The notes under the pieces were generated by a model. It worked only from the letters and a program-made list of their open reading frames with translations. It was not told the DNA's origin and made no database searches. Both the position numbers and the translations under genes were made by a program. A DNA stretch of 64,000 nt from Mesorhizobium sp. 131-2-1. Its GTDB lineage: Bacteria > Pseudomonadota > Alphaproteobacteria > Rhizobiales > Rhizobiaceae. Position 1 is the first letter of the stretch; the number at the start of each line of letters is the position of its first letter. Of the stretch, positions 18,218 through 27,422 are shown piece by piece. The stretch spans positions 124,001 to 188,000 of the forward strand of contig NZ_AP023247.1 of the NCBI RefSeq assembly GCF_016756535.1, given 5' to 3'.

Positions 18218-18232
18218 GTTTGGGTCCGGTCG

Positions 18233-18337
18233 TCAGCTCTTGCGGCCGAAACTCGTGCGCTGACCCGCCTTCGCGGGTTTCTGGACGACCGTGAGCTTGT
18301 CGCCAACCTGCGGCTCGCGGCCCTCGCTCAAATCCAT
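18233..18337 (-). CDS. Possible 34-residue microprotein
   Basis: A short frame starting at ATG 18337 with AGGCGAA before it encodes MDLSEGREPQVGDKLTVVQK followed by PAKAGQRTSFGRKS. Its charged, low-complexity but non-repetitive composition looks protein-like. It lies in an otherwise empty 318-base gap between the small hypothetical gene and the aldehyde dehydrogenase gene. The call rests only on appearance. Confidence 0.35.
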   Translation of the reverse strand: MDLSEGREPQVGDKLTVVQKPAKAGQRTSFGRKS

Positions 18338-18407
18338 TTCGCCTGGAGGGCGTCCGCGCCGGCGCCGACGCGCGAGGTGCCGGTGAACTGGTGAGCTGAA
18401 TAGTTTA

Positions 18408-18431
18408 AAGATGGCGGCACGCCGCCATCTT
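18408..18431 (-). terminator. Hairpin terminator after the aldehyde dehydrogenase gene
   Basis: An 11-bp perfect stem (18408-18418 with 18421-18431) with a tight loop lies 43 bases past the dehydrogenase stop on the minus strand. The following minus-strand sequence (TTTAAACTATT) is only moderately T-rich, so it may work in either direction. Confidence 0.5.
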
Positions 18432-18473
18432 CTTCCAATCTTGCCGGTGGCGGCGGTGTCCCTTCAAACGGCG

Positions 18474-19901
18474 CTAGCCATACGCCACCATCACATGGCG
18501 GACGGCGGTGTAGTCCTCCAACGCGTAGAGCGACATGTCCTTGCCGTAGCCGGACTGCTTCAGCCCGCCATGCGGCATCTCGTTGGTCAGCATGAAATGG
18601 GTGTTGATCCAGGTGCAGCCATATTGCAGGCGGGCGGCGGTCGCCATGGCGCGCGAGACGTCCTTGGTCCACACCGACGAAGCAAGGCCGTAGTCGCTGT
18701 CATTGGCCCAGTTCACCGCTTCGTCGACTTCCGTGAAGCGCGTGATCGAGACGACCGGGCCGAACACCTCGCGGCGCACGATCTCGTCCTCCTGCAGCGC
18801 GCCGGCAACGACCGTCGGCTGGTAGTAGAAGCCCGAGCCCTCGCCCGGCTTGCCGCCGGTGGTGATCTCGATGTGCTTCAACTCCGAAGCGCGCTCGACG
18901 AAGCTCGACACGCGGTCGCGCTGGCGGCGCGAGATCAGCGGGCCGATTTCGTTTTCGGTATCATCCGGGCGGTTGTACTTGATGGTCGAGACGGCGGAGG
19001 AGAGGTCGGCGACCAGCCTGTCGTAGACCTTCCTGCCGGCGTAAATGCGGCAGGCGGCGGTGCAGTCCTGGCCGGCATTGTAGTAGCCGAAGGCGCGCAG
19101 GCCGTTGACCACGGCGCCGAGGTCGGCGTCGTCGAAGACGATGACCGGCGCCTTGCCGCCGAGTTCCAGATGCGTGCGCTTGACCGACTTGGCGGCCGCC
19201 TGCAGCACCTTCTTGCCGGTGGCGACGTCGCCGGTGATCGAGATCATGTTGACCTTGGCATGGTTGATCAGCGCATTGCCGACGCTGTCGCCGCGCCCGA
19301 GCACGACGTTGACGACGCCTTCCGGCAGGATCTCGGCGAGGATCCTGGCCAGCTTCAGCGACGTCAGCGGCGTCTGCTCGGACGGCTTGAAGACGACCGT
19401 GTTGCCGCCGCCGATCGCCGGCGCCAGCTTCCAGGCCATCATCATCAGCGGATAGTTCCAGGGCGCGATGGAGGCGACGATGCCGATCGGGTCGCGCCTG
19501 ACCATCGAGGTGTGACCTGGGAGGTATTCGCCGGCGACCTGGCCGGGCATGGAGCGAACGGCACCGGCAAAGAAGCGGTAGCAGTCGACGATCGCCGGGA
19601 TCTCGTCATTGAGCACGGCGTTGATCGGCTTGCCGCAGTTCAGTGCCTCGAGTGCCGCAAATTCCTTGGCCTCGGCCTCGATGCGGTCGGCGATCCTCAA
19701 GAGATAGCCGGAGCGCTGCGCCGGCGTGGTGCGCGACCAACTGACGAACGCTCGTTCGGCGGCACTGACCGCCGCCTCGATCTGCGCCGGGCTGGCTTCA
19801 GGCAGGTTGAGAATGGTCGCCCCGGTCTTCGGATTGAGGATCGGCTCCTCAGTCTCGGTGCCCTTCTCGAAGGTCGAGCCGATCAGCATCTGGGTGTCCA
19901 T
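18474..19901 (-). CDS. patD: Aldehyde dehydrogenase, gamma-aminobutyraldehyde dehydrogenase-like
   Basis: A 475-residue NAD(P)+-dependent aldehyde dehydrogenase close to PatD/YdcW, which oxidises 4-aminobutyraldehyde from putrescine to GABA. The conserved ELGGKAP motif and catalytic Cys280 in GQDCTAA are present. Position is the best argument: it is the last gene of a minus-strand unit of binding protein, ATPase, permease, permease and dehydrogenase, the same order as E. coli ydcSTUV-patD. It starts at 19901 with GGGAGAA. A palindromic repeat lies in the 104-base gap before it. Confidence 0.9.
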   Translation of the reverse strand: MDTQMLIGSTFEKGTETEEPILNPKTGATILNLPEASPAQIEAAVSAAERAFVSWSRTTPAQRSGYLLRIADRIEAEAKEFAALEALNCGKPINAVLNDEIPAIVDCYRFFAGAVRSMPGQVAGEYLPGHTSMVRRDPIGIVASIAPWNYPLMMMAWKLAPAIGGGNTVVFKPSEQTPLTSLKLARILAEILPEGVVNVVLGRGDSVGNALINHAKVNMISITGDVATGKKVLQAAAKSVKRTHLELGGKAPVIVFDDADLGAVVNGLRAFGYYNAGQDCTAACRIYAGRKVYDRLVADLSSAVSTIKYNRPDDTENEIGPLISRRQRDRVSSFVERASELKHIEITTGGKPGEGSGFYYQPTVVAGALQEDEIVRREVFGPVVSITRFTEVDEAVNWANDSDYGLASSVWTKDVSRAMATAARLQYGCTWINTHFMLTNEMPHGGLKQSGYGKDMSLYALEDYTAVRHVMVAYG

Positions 19902-19921
19902 TAACGTTCTCCCTAAACAGG

Positions 19922-20000
19922 AGCGAGTAGCCAATAGCGAATAGCGAATAGGGTTTGGCTGTCGGTTTTCCCTATTCGCTACTCGCTACTCCCTATTCGC
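19922..20000. repeat. Composite palindromic repeat (AGCGAATAGGG units)
   Basis: AGCGAATAGGG (19943-19953) and CCCTATTCGCT (19970-19980) form perfect 11-bp arms. Flanking AGCGAGTAG and CTACTCGCT extend the pairing, and further ATAGCGA and CTATTCGC units lie on both sides. It fills the gap between the transporter permease gene and patD. Confidence 0.7.
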
Positions 20001-20005
20001 AGTTT

Positions 20006-20821
20006 TCATTTTCCGCTGCCGGCGATCTGGTCGCCGTCGCGGGTCAGGTAATAGGCAAAGAGGATCGGCAGCAGCGTCACCAGCACCACGACCATGGCGA
20101 CGACGTTGGTGACCGGGCGCTGGCGCGGACGGATCAATTCCTCCAGCATCCAGATCGGCACGGTCTGCTGCTGACCGGCGGTGAAGGTGGTGACGATGAC
20201 TTCGTCGAAGGACAGTGCGAAGGCCAGCATGCCGCCGGCAAGCAGCGCCGTGGCGATGTTGGGCAGCACGACATGCCTGAAGGTCTGGAAACCGTCGGCG
20301 CCGAGGTCCATCGAGGCCTCGATCGTCGAGCCGGAGGTGCGGCGGAAGCGGGCGACGGCATTGTTGTAGACGACGACCACGCAGAAGGTGGCGTGGCCAA
20401 GCACGATCGTCCAGAACGAGAACGGGATGTCGGCGAGCGCAAAGGCCGAGCGCAGGGCGATGCCGGTGATGATGCCGGGCAGCGCGATCGGCAGGATGAC
20501 CAGCAGCGAGATGGTCTCGCGGCCGAAGAAGCGCGTGCGCGAGACTGCGGCGGCGCAGAGCGTGCCAAGCAACAGCGCGATCGTCGTCGAGATGGCGGCG
20601 ACACGGATCGACAGCGACAGCGCCTCCCACACATCCGGGCGGTTCCAGGTGACGGCGAACCATTGCGTGGTCAGCCCCGGCGGCGGCCAGACGAAGCTCT
20701 TCTCCTCGGTCGTGAAGGCATAGACGAAGATCAGCAGGATCGGGAGGTGCAGGAAGAGCAGGCCGCAGGCGGCGGCGATCTTCAAGCCGAGCGGGGCGGA
20801 AGGCGAGCCGTCAGAGCGCAT
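20006..20821 (-). CDS. ABC transporter permease (PotC/YdcV-like)
   Basis: A 271-residue inner-membrane permease of the spermidine/putrescine type with about six hydrophobic helices and the EAA loop region ([22 protein letters not shown]). It pairs with the upstream permease to form the membrane pore for a polyamine or related amine. Its start overlaps the preceding permease gene by 11 bases, as in tightly coupled operons. Confidence 0.92.
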   Translation of the reverse strand: MRSDGSPSAPLGLKIAAACGLLFLHLPILLIFVYAFTTEEKSFVWPPPGLTTQWFAVTWNRPDVWEALSLSIRVAAISTTIALLLGTLCAAAVSRTRFFGRETISLLVILPIALPGIITGIALRSAFALADIPFSFWTIVLGHATFCVVVVYNNAVARFRRTSGSTIEASMDLGADGFQTFRHVVLPNIATALLAGGMLAFALSFDEVIVTTFTAGQQQTVPIWMLEELIRPRQRPVTNVVAMVVVLVTLLPILFAYYLTRDGDQIAGSGK

Positions 20822-21779
20822 CGAAGGCCCCCATGCGCTTGGCGCCCCAGAGGTAGAAGCCCATGATGACGATGGGCACGACGGTGAAGGCGGCGGCGAG
20901 CGGGATGTTGCCGGCGGTGCCCTGCTGCGAATAAACCGCCTGGCCGATGAACAGGCGCGACGTGCCGATGATCTGCGGGATGATGTAGTCGCCCAGCGTC
21001 AGCGAGAAGGTGAAGATCGAGCCGGCGACGATGCCGGGCAGCGCCAGCGGGAACAGCACGTTGCGGAAGGTCTGGCCGGGCGAGGCGCCGAGATCGGACG
21101 AGGCCTCGACCAGATTGCCGGGCACGCGCTCGAGCGCCGCCTGGACGGGCAGGATCATGAAAGGCAGCCAGACATAGACGAAGGCGATGAAGGTGCCGGT
21201 GAAGGAGACCGACAGCGAATTGCCGCCGACGACGGGCAGCGACAGCCAGGCGTCGAGCAGCCACAACAGGTTCAGCTTGCCGAGCAGCCAGGTGAGGATG
21301 CCTTCCTTGGCGAGGATGAGCTTCCAGGCATAGACCTTGACCAGGTAGCTCGACCACAGCGGCAGCATGACGCCGAGATAGAACAGCGCCTTCCAGCGGC
21401 CGCGCGCATAGCGCGCCGCGTAGTAGGCGATGGGGAAGGCGATGACCGCCGAGGCGAGTGTGACCAGCGCCGCCATCGTCACCGTGCGCAGGATGATGTC
21501 GAGATTGGCGGCCTGGAGCAGGTCGCCATAAGTCTTCAGCGTGAACTCGCGGTTGATGAGGCCGGAGAACTCGTCGATCGAAAAGAAGCTTTGCGCCAGG
21601 AGCGCGAACAGCGAGCCGATGTAGACGATGCCGAGCCACAGCACCGGCGGCAGCAGCATGAGCAGCAGCAACAGCTTCGGCCGGCGCCAGAACAGGTCGG
21701 AGAGCGCGCCGCGCGGACCGCCGCTGCCCGGGAGGATGGCAGGGGCAACCTTCGACGGTATCGTCGCCTCGATGCTCAT
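20811..21779 (-). CDS. ABC transporter permease (PotB/YdcU-like)
   Basis: A 322-residue polyamine-type ABC permease with a longer N-terminal cytoplasmic extension before the first membrane helix ([20 protein letters not shown]). The EAA loop reads [22 protein letters not shown]. It overlaps the ATPase gene by four bases and the second permease gene by 11 bases. It is part of the ydcSTUV-patD-like operon. Confidence 0.92.
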   Translation of the reverse strand: MSIEATIPSKVAPAILPGSGGPRGALSDLFWRRPKLLLLLMLLPPVLWLGIVYIGSLFALLAQSFFSIDEFSGLINREFTLKTYGDLLQAANLDIILRTVTMAALVTLASAVIAFPIAYYAARYARGRWKALFYLGVMLPLWSSYLVKVYAWKLILAKEGILTWLLGKLNLLWLLDAWLSLPVVGGNSLSVSFTGTFIAFVYVWLPFMILPVQAALERVPGNLVEASSDLGASPGQTFRNVLFPLALPGIVAGSIFTFSLTLGDYIIPQIIGTSRLFIGQAVYSQQGTAGNIPLAAAFTVVPIVIMGFYLWGAKRMGAFDAL

Positions 21780-22774
21780 GCCGGCTCGTCCATCAAATGC
21801 AGCTGATCGCGGTTGAAGGTGAGCATGACGGCTTCGCCTTCCACCGGCAGCGCGACGCCGGCGGGCACCACGGCGTGCAGCCGCAAGCCGTCGGCATCGA
21901 GCGCCAGCCTGGTGGTGGCGCCAAGATAGTTGGTCGAGACCAGACGGGCGGCAACGCCGTCGCCGCTCGCCTCGCGCGTGACGCGGATGGATTCGGGGCG
22001 CAGGCTGCCCCAGCGGTGCTGGCCGGAATAGCGCTGGACGAAGTCCGGCGGCAGCACGTTGGAGGAGCCGACGAAATCGGCGACGAAGCGCGTCTTCGGA
22101 CGCTGGTAGATGTCTTCCGGGGTGCCGATCTGCATGATCTTGCCGTCGTTGAAGACAGCGACCCGATCAGCCATCGACAGCGCCTCGCCCTGGTCGTGGG
22201 TGACGAAGACGAAGGTGATGCCGAGCACCTTCTGCAGCGACTTCAGCTCTTCCTGCATGTTCTCGCGCAGCTTGAGGTCGAGCGCGCCGAGCGGCTCATC
22301 GAGCAGCAGCACCTTGGGCTGGTTGACGAGCGCACGGGCGAGCGCGACGCGCTGGCGCTGGCCGCCGGAGAGCTGGCCGGGACGGCGGGCCCCGTAGCCC
22401 GGAAGCCTGACCAGCGACAGCGCCTCTTCCGCCGCCTTCTGCCGCTCCGGCTTGCCGACGCCCTTGACCATCAGCCCGTAGGCGACGTTGTCGAGCACGT
22501 TGAGATGCGGAAACAGCGCATAGTCCTGGAAGACGGTGTTGACGTTGCGCCGATAGGGCGGGACGCCCTCGGCGCGCTCGTCGAAGATCGAGATCGAGCC
22601 CGACGTCGGCTGCTCGAAACCGGCGATCAGGCGCAGGCATGTGGTCTTGCCGGAGCCCGACGGGCCAAGCATGGCGAAGAACTCGCCCGGCGCGATGTCG
22701 AGATCGACCGCGTCGACGGCACGAACGCTGCCGAAATGGCGGGATACTTTCTGGAAGGAAACGGCCGAGGTCAT
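21776..22774 (-). CDS. ABC transporter ATPase (PotA/YdcT-like)
   Basis: A 332-residue ATP-binding subunit with Walker A GPSGSGKTT, signature LSGGQRQRVALARAL and Walker B LLLDEPLGALD, followed by a C-terminal TOBE-type regulatory domain from about residue 250. It powers uptake through the two permeases downstream. The gap to the binding-protein gene holds a 113-base palindromic repeat. Confidence 0.94.
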   Translation of the reverse strand: MTSAVSFQKVSRHFGSVRAVDAVDLDIAPGEFFAMLGPSGSGKTTCLRLIAGFEQPTSGSISIFDERAEGVPPYRRNVNTVFQDYALFPHLNVLDNVAYGLMVKGVGKPERQKAAEEALSLVRLPGYGARRPGQLSGGQRQRVALARALVNQPKVLLLDEPLGALDLKLRENMQEELKSLQKVLGITFVFVTHDQGEALSMADRVAVFNDGKIMQIGTPEDIYQRPKTRFVADFVGSSNVLPPDFVQRYSGQHRWGSLRPESIRVTREASGDGVAARLVSTNYLGATTRLALDADGLRLHAVVPAGVALPVEGEAVMLTFNRDQLHLMDEPA

Positions 22775-22859
22775 GGGCTGTCAGTCTTTTGCCGGGTTGT
22801 CTTTGGTCGAAATCGCTCTCGCTGCCGGCAATCGGGCAGCGCAAATGGCACGGCACTCC

Positions 22860-22972
22860 ACCTCCCCTCAAGCGGGGAGGACGTCGGGAAGCCGCGGGTG
22901 GGTGGCAGCGAGGAACCTGCCCGGCTGACCACCCCGACGCTACACGTCGCCCCTCCACAAAGGGGAGGGTAA
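22860..22972. repeat. Palindromic intergenic repeat between binding-protein and ATPase genes
   Basis: Two small hairpins, CCTCCCC-TCAAG-CGGGGAGG and CCCCTCC-ACAAA-GGGGAGG, flank a GC-rich spacer. The layout resembles the repeat at 35819-35970. Within an operon it could lower or stabilise the downstream transporter mRNA relative to the binding protein. Confidence 0.65.
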
Positions 22973-22978
22973 GGGCGC

Positions 22979-24136
22979 TCACCGCCCGCCGATGACGCCG
23001 ATATAGTCCGACACCCAGCGGTAATAGGGTACGCACTGGTTGTTCTCGCTGGCGCATTTCGACACCGGCGTCTTCCAGAACTTGATCTTGTCGAAATAGT
23101 CGTAGCCGTTGGTCTTGCAGCCCTCTCCGCCAAGCAGCTCGTTGCCCTTGCAGGCGTCGGGCACCACCGGCAGCGAGCCGAACCAGGCGGAGACATCGCC
23201 CTGCACCTTGGGCGACAGCGAATGCTCGAGCCACATATAGGCGCAGTTCGGATGGGCGGCGTCGGCCTCCATCATGGTGGTGTCGGCCCAGCCGGTGACG
23301 CCTTCCTCGGGAATGGTCGAAGAGACCGGCTTCTTGGCAGCGACCAGCGTGTTGACCTGGTAGGGCCAGGAACCCGAGGCAACCACGCCTTCGTTCTGGA
23401 AGTCGTCGACCTGGATCGCGGCATCATGCCAATAGCGGCCGACCAGCGTGCGCTGGACGCGCAGCAGGTCGAGCGCGGCCTTGTACTGGTCCTCGGTCAG
23501 CTCGTAGGGGTCCTTGATGCCAAGCTCCGGCTTGTGGAACATCAGGTAGTTGGCGGCGTCGGCGATATGGATCGGGCCGTCATAGGCCTGGACGCGGCCC
23601 TTGTTCGACTTGCCGTCGGGCAGCTTCATCTCCTCAAAGACAATGTTCCAGCTCTTGGGCGCTTCCTTGAAGACATCGGTGTTGTACATCAGCACGTTCG
23701 GGCCCCACTGATAGGGGACGCCGTAGTGCACCTTGTCGACCGTGAACCAGGGCGCGTCCTTGAGGCGGTCGTCGACCGTCTTCCAGCTTGGGATGAGATC
23801 GGTGTTGATCGGCTGGACGCGCTTGCCGGCGACCAGGCGTAGCGATGCATCGCCCGACGCGGTGACGAGATCGAAGCCACCTTCGTTCATCAGCGAGACC
23901 ATCTCGTCTGACGTGTTGGCGGTCTTGACGTTGACCTTGCAGCCCGTGTCCTTCTCGAAGGACGTCACCCAGTCATAGCCCTTGTCGGTTTCGCCGCGCT
24001 CGATATAGCCCGGCCAGGCAACGATGTTGACTTCGCCCTCGCCCTTGCCGAGTTCCTTGACCTGGGCGATGGCCTGGCCGGAGAAGGTCAGCGCGACCGT
24101 CAATGCGGTGCACGACTTCAGGAATGCATTCATCAT
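22979..24136 (-). CDS. Periplasmic polyamine-type solute-binding protein (YdcS/PotD-like)
   Basis: A 385-residue extracytoplasmic solute-binding protein family 1 member. It has a Sec signal peptide (MMNAFLKSCTALTVALTFSG..., cut near AIAQ-VK), then EGEVNIVAWPGYIERG, typical of the putrescine/spermidine group, and four cysteines towards the C-terminus that may form disulfides. Two adjacent ATGs (24136, 24133) follow GGGAGATCG. The longer in-frame extension to 24193 was not used. It is the first gene of the ydcSTUV-patD-like unit and captures a polyamine or related amine. Confidence 0.92.
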   Translation of the reverse strand: MMNAFLKSCTALTVALTFSGQAIAQVKELGKGEGEVNIVAWPGYIERGETDKGYDWVTSFEKDTGCKVNVKTANTSDEMVSLMNEGGFDLVTASGDASLRLVAGKRVQPINTDLIPSWKTVDDRLKDAPWFTVDKVHYGVPYQWGPNVLMYNTDVFKEAPKSWNIVFEEMKLPDGKSNKGRVQAYDGPIHIADAANYLMFHKPELGIKDPYELTEDQYKAALDLLRVQRTLVGRYWHDAAIQVDDFQNEGVVASGSWPYQVNTLVAAKKPVSSTIPEEGVTGWADTTMMEADAAHPNCAYMWLEHSLSPKVQGDVSAWFGSLPVVPDACKGNELLGGEGCKTNGYDYFDKIKFWKTPVSKCASENNQCVPYYRWVSDYIGVIGGR

Positions 24137-24338
24137 CGATCTCCCATTTTGGCGCATGACCCCGAAGACCCGTCCGGCTTCGGAAAAGACCATGCGCTCC
24201 CTCAGACATCAAAGCGCCCGCCAGCCCAAGGCGGATGAGCGGCGCTTCAAGGGGCCGCACTCCACGGCGGCTTTGGTTCCCTGGAAGGAAGGTGCTGCGA
24301 AATGCCCGGTTTCGCAAATTCATTTGTCAGAAAGGCGA

Positions 24339-24355
24339 TATCGGTTTTACCGATA
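24339..24355. promoter_or_regulatory. LysR-type operator-like dyad upstream of the polyamine-type operon
   Basis: TATCGGT-TTT-ACCGATA is a perfect 7-bp dyad in the 234-base gap between the LysR gene and the binding-protein gene. The arrangement, regulator gene then dyad then operon in the same direction, mirrors the fds locus. Confidence 0.5.
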
Positions 24356-24370
24356 GATAGCGATCTACCC

Positions 24371-25282
24371 TTATGGGCGCTGGCGGACGGTGCGCTGCGA
24401 CTGGGCAAGGCCGATGAAGTCGCGCGCGGCCTGCGGCAGGCTGGAGCCGCGGCGCCAGACCATGCCGACCTGGACGACCGGCAGGGCGCCGGAAATATCG
24501 CGCGATTCGATGCGGTCGCCTTCCAGCGACCACGGCCGATAGACAAGATCGGGCAAGAGCGCCACGCCGGCGCCGGTGGCGACGAGGCTGCGTACCGCCT
24601 CGACCGAACGGGTGCGGAAAGCGACATGCGGCTTGGCGCCGAGCGCTGCCAGCAGCTTGCCGGTGTTTTCCTCGATTTCGTCGACAGTGAGCATGATCAG
24701 CGGCTCGGAAACGATGTCGCCAATGCCGATGATGTCGGCGCTGGCCAGCTTATGGCTGAGCGGTACCCACAAACGGTAAGCCGAGACCTCGAGGATTTCC
24801 AACTGCAGCGCGGTGCGGTCGCGCAGGTTCGAGGTGACCATGACGGCGATGTCGAGCTTGCCGCCGATCAGCAGGTGCTCGAGGTAGTCGCCATTGTCCT
24901 CGATGGCCGAGACCTCGACGCCCGGATAGGCGCGGCGGTAGCGGGCAAGAAGGTCGGACAGCACATAGCCGGCGACCAACGAGGTGACGCCTAGCTGCAG
25001 GCGGCCGCCAGCCACCAGCTGGTCGCCGAAGAAGGCGCGGCGGGCATCGGACACATCCGCCAGGATCTTGGTCGCGTGGCGCAGGAACTGGTGGCCCTTG
25101 TGGGTGATGTTGAGGCCGCGCGGGTGGCGCTCGAACAGTTCGACGCCGAGGTCGCTCTCCAACTCCTTGATCGCCTCGGTGACCGAGGACTGCGAGATGG
25201 AGAGGTTCTGCGCGGCGCCGGACACGGTGCCCTGCTCGGCGACGGCGACGAAGAACTGCAGCTGGCGGATGGTGAAGGCCAT
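24371..25282 (-). CDS. LysR-family transcriptional regulator
   Basis: A 303-residue LysR regulator: HTH at the N-terminus (FTIRQLQFFVAVAEQGTVSGAA, ISQSSVTEAIKELESDLGVEL) and an effector-binding domain with the GVEVSAIEDN and ATGAGVALLPDLVY regions. It lies upstream of and co-directional with the polyamine-type ABC/patD operon, so it is the likely local regulator, with a polyamine or derived aldehyde/GABA as a plausible effector (inference). MAFTIRQ at 25282 is preferred to an extension of five residues. Confidence 0.9.
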   Translation of the reverse strand: MAFTIRQLQFFVAVAEQGTVSGAAQNLSISQSSVTEAIKELESDLGVELFERHPRGLNITHKGHQFLRHATKILADVSDARRAFFGDQLVAGGRLQLGVTSLVAGYVLSDLLARYRRAYPGVEVSAIEDNGDYLEHLLIGGKLDIAVMVTSNLRDRTALQLEILEVSAYRLWVPLSHKLASADIIGIGDIVSEPLIMLTVDEIEENTGKLLAALGAKPHVAFRTRSVEAVRSLVATGAGVALLPDLVYRPWSLEGDRIESRDISGALPVVQVGMVWRRGSSLPQAARDFIGLAQSQRTVRQRP

Positions 25283-25309
25283 GGCGGGACTAAACACTGG
25301 CGGGGCGCG

Positions 25310-25336
25310 GAAGGAAAGCGGGCCGCTGTCCGGCCC
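25310..25336 (-). terminator. Weak hairpin terminator between DeoR and LysR genes
   Basis: GGGCCG-CTGTC-CGGCCC forms a 6-bp GC stem in the 74-base gap. On the minus strand it is followed by CGCTTTCCTTCC. It may separate the two regulator transcripts. Confidence 0.35.
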
Positions 25337-25356
25337 ACAACATCGCTGCCCTGGCC

Positions 25357-26136
25357 TTACCGGCTGTCGTCCTCGCCGAACGCAACGCTGATCCGCGCGC
25401 CGGCCCCGGCGAGCGCCGCGGCGATGTTGCGCGGCGGCGGCCGGTCGGTGGCGAGTTCGGAGAAGCCGTCGAAGCCGCAGACCCGGACCAGCCCCTGGCG
25501 GCCGAACTTGCTTTGATCGGTGACCACCACGGAGCGCTGGCCGCGCGACAGCACCATGCGAGCGAATTCAGCTTCTTCCAGATCATAGTCCATCAGGCCA
25601 GCGAGGGCGTCGACCGCGCCGATGGAGATCACCGCATGGCTGACGGAGAAGCGGCTGACGAAGTCGATGGCCGAGACGCCGAAGGCGGCGCCGGAATCGC
25701 TGCGCAACTCGCCGCCGGCCATATAGACCTTGTTGCCGTTTACGGTGGCCAGCGTGCGGGCGATGTCGGACGAATTGGTGACGACGGTGAGCCGCCGGTG
25801 GCCAAGCAGCTCGCGCGCAAGGAACGAGGTGGTCGTGCCGGTGTCGAGCATCACCGACTCGCCGTCGCGAATGGTGGCGGCGACCATGCGGGCGATGGCG
25901 CGCTTGGCATCGGCATTCTCGCGCATGCGCCGCTCGAACGGCGCCTCGCCGGCCATCGCCGGCAGGCTGACGGCGCCATGCATCTTCAGGATCGACCCGT
26001 CATGGGTGAGCGGCTTGACATCGCGGCGCACCGTCTCCAGCGAGACTCCCAGCCGGTCGGCCAGGCTCGCGATGGTGATGGTGCCCTCCTCGTTCAGAAG
26101 CCGCAGGATCTCGGCATGCCGTTTCGAATGGATCAT
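25357..26136 (-). CDS. DeoR-family transcriptional regulator
   Basis: A 259-residue DeoR/GlpR-type repressor: N-terminal winged helix (RHAEILRLLNEEGTITIASL, SLETVRRDVKPL) and a sugar-phosphate-sensing DeoRC domain (MLDTGTTTSFLAREL, VVTDQSKFGRQ). The start at 26136 has GGAAG upstream. The longer frame to 26151 has no ribosome site. It is divergent from the choline-kinase-like gene at 26532, so it probably controls that locus, the phosphorylated product of the kinase being a natural effector (inference). Confidence 0.88.
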   Translation of the reverse strand: MIHSKRHAEILRLLNEEGTITIASLADRLGVSLETVRRDVKPLTHDGSILKMHGAVSLPAMAGEAPFERRMRENADAKRAIARMVAATIRDGESVMLDTGTTTSFLARELLGHRRLTVVTNSSDIARTLATVNGNKVYMAGGELRSDSGAAFGVSAIDFVSRFSVSHAVISIGAVDALAGLMDYDLEEAEFARMVLSRGQRSVVVTDQSKFGRQGLVRVCGFDGFSELATDRPPPRNIAAALAGAGARISVAFGEDDSR

Positions 26137-26201
26137 ATGGGGGGCTTCCATATTTTGACCGATTCTAAGGCAATCCTGCCGTTTTTAAAGGAACTGCTTA
26201 T

Positions 26202-26229
26202 ACTTTCGGGCAAAACACCCAAAAAAAGT
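26202..26229. promoter_or_regulatory. Possible DeoR operator
   Basis: An imperfect dyad ACTTTcgGGG...CCC...AAAGT lies 66 bases upstream of the DeoR gene in the divergent control region. It is AT-rich compared with its surroundings and suits autoregulation. Confidence 0.3.
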
Positions 26230-26407
26230 CACAGCTTTTGATTGACAGCCGACCAACGCTGGCGTGAGATCAAGGGCATGACAGTCTCGGAACTGCCGGA
26301 CAAGGCAGAGCCGCAATTGACTAACCAGACTGCCCGGAATGGGCCTGGTGCGAGGAATTTTCAGATCCGCGGGGGCGGATGCCGGGATCACAAACCTGGC
26401 CAAGGGG

Positions 26408-26462
26408 CTCGTCGGTGCGGTGCGGGATACCGGTCCTGGCGTCCCGCACCGACGAGATTTTT
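26408..26462 (+). promoter_or_regulatory. Terminator-like leader hairpin (attenuator candidate) before the kinase gene
   Basis: Arms CTCGTCGGTGCGG (26408-26420) and CCGCACCGACGAG (26444-26456) pair perfectly and are followed by ATTTTT (T run 26458-26462), an intrinsic terminator shape. A duplicated TGCGG in the left arm allows a second register in which TGCGGGA pairs with TCCCGCA. It lies 70 bases before the ATG at 26532, so it would stop transcripts starting further upstream unless relieved. I recognise no known riboswitch class in the ~180 bases before it. Confidence 0.5.
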
Positions 26463-26531
26463 GCATTGCCCATTTCCATCGCGCGCTGTCTGTGGCGCTT
26501 TGCCGAAGCGCCGCCGAACCAGGAATAGACC

Positions 26532-27422
26532 GTGACCACCATTGAAGACCGCATCCGCGCCCTGCCCTGCTGGACCGGCACGATCGACATTGAGCCGCTG
26601 CCGGGAGGCTTGAGCAACGCCAACTATCTGGTCAAGGATGCGGCCGGCCGGCATGTCGTGCGCTTCGGCCAGGATTTTCCTTTCCACCACGTCTTTCGCG
26701 AGCGCGAGGTGATGACCTCGCGCGCGGCGCATGCCGCAGGCTTCGCGCCAGCCGTCCGCTATGCCGAGCCGGGTATCATGGTGACGCAGTATCTCGGCGC
26801 AAGGACTTATACAGGCGAGGATGTTCGCGCCAATATCGGCCGCGTCGCGGCGCTGATGCGCGGCTTCCACCGCGAAATGCCCAATCATGTCTCCGGCGCC
26901 GGCTTCATGTTCTGGGTGTTCCATGTCATCCGCGACTATGCGCGGACGCTGGACGAAGGCGGCAGCCGCAAGCGTGACGAGTTGCCCCGCTATCTGACGC
27001 TCGCCGACGACCTCGAACGCGCGCAGAAGCTGCTGCCGATTGTGTTCGGCCATAATGACCTTTTGCCGGCCAATATTCTCGACGACGGCAGTCGGCTCTG
27101 GCTGATCGACTTCGAATATGCGGGCTTCAACACGGCGATGTTCGACCTTGCGGGCTCGGCCTCCAACGCCGGCCTGAGCGACGAGGAATCCTTCGCCCTG
27201 CTCACCGCCTATTTCATGAAGGAGCCCGACGATGCGATCCGCCGCTCGCATGCCGCCATGCAATGCGCGTCGCTGCTGCGCGAGGCGATGTGGAGCATGG
27301 TCTCCGAACTCTATCTCGACGCGCCGGGCATCGACTACGTCGCCTACACCGAGGAGAACCTGACGCGGCTCGACGCGGCGCTGGACCACTACCAAACGAA
27401 GTACGGAAGACTGAACCCATGA
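26532..27422 (+). CDS. Choline/ethanolamine kinase-like phosphotransferase (paralogue 1)
   Basis: A 296-residue APH/choline-kinase-fold protein. It shows LPGGLSNANYLVKDAAGRHVVRFG for the ATP loop, the Brenner motif HNDLLPANIL (HxDxxxxN) and the metal-binding IDFEYAG. It should phosphorylate a small hydroxyl compound such as choline, ethanolamine or an analogue. The stop overlaps the start of the DMGDH-like gene (ATGA), so the two products are translationally coupled. A second kinase of the same family lies at 30675. Confidence 0.88.
   Translation: MTTIEDRIRALPCWTGTIDIEPLPGGLSNANYLVKDAAGRHVVRFGQDFPFHHVFREREVMTSRAAHAAGFAPAVRYAEPGIMVTQYLGARTYTGEDVRANIGRVAALMRGFHREMPNHVSGAGFMFWVFHVIRDYARTLDEGGSRKRDELPRYLTLADDLERAQKLLPIVFGHNDLLPANILDDGSRLWLIDFEYAGFNTAMFDLAGSASNAGLSDEESFALLTAYFMKEPDDAIRRSHAAMQCASLLREAMWSMVSELYLDAPGIDYVAYTEENLTRLDAALDHYQTKYGRLNP

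Noticed and set aside
26242..26535. Possible 97-residue gene or leader peptide upstream of the choline-kinase-like gene
   Set aside because: The translation turns into Arg/Gly-rich low-quality sequence, crosses the terminator-like hairpin and has no clear ribosome site.
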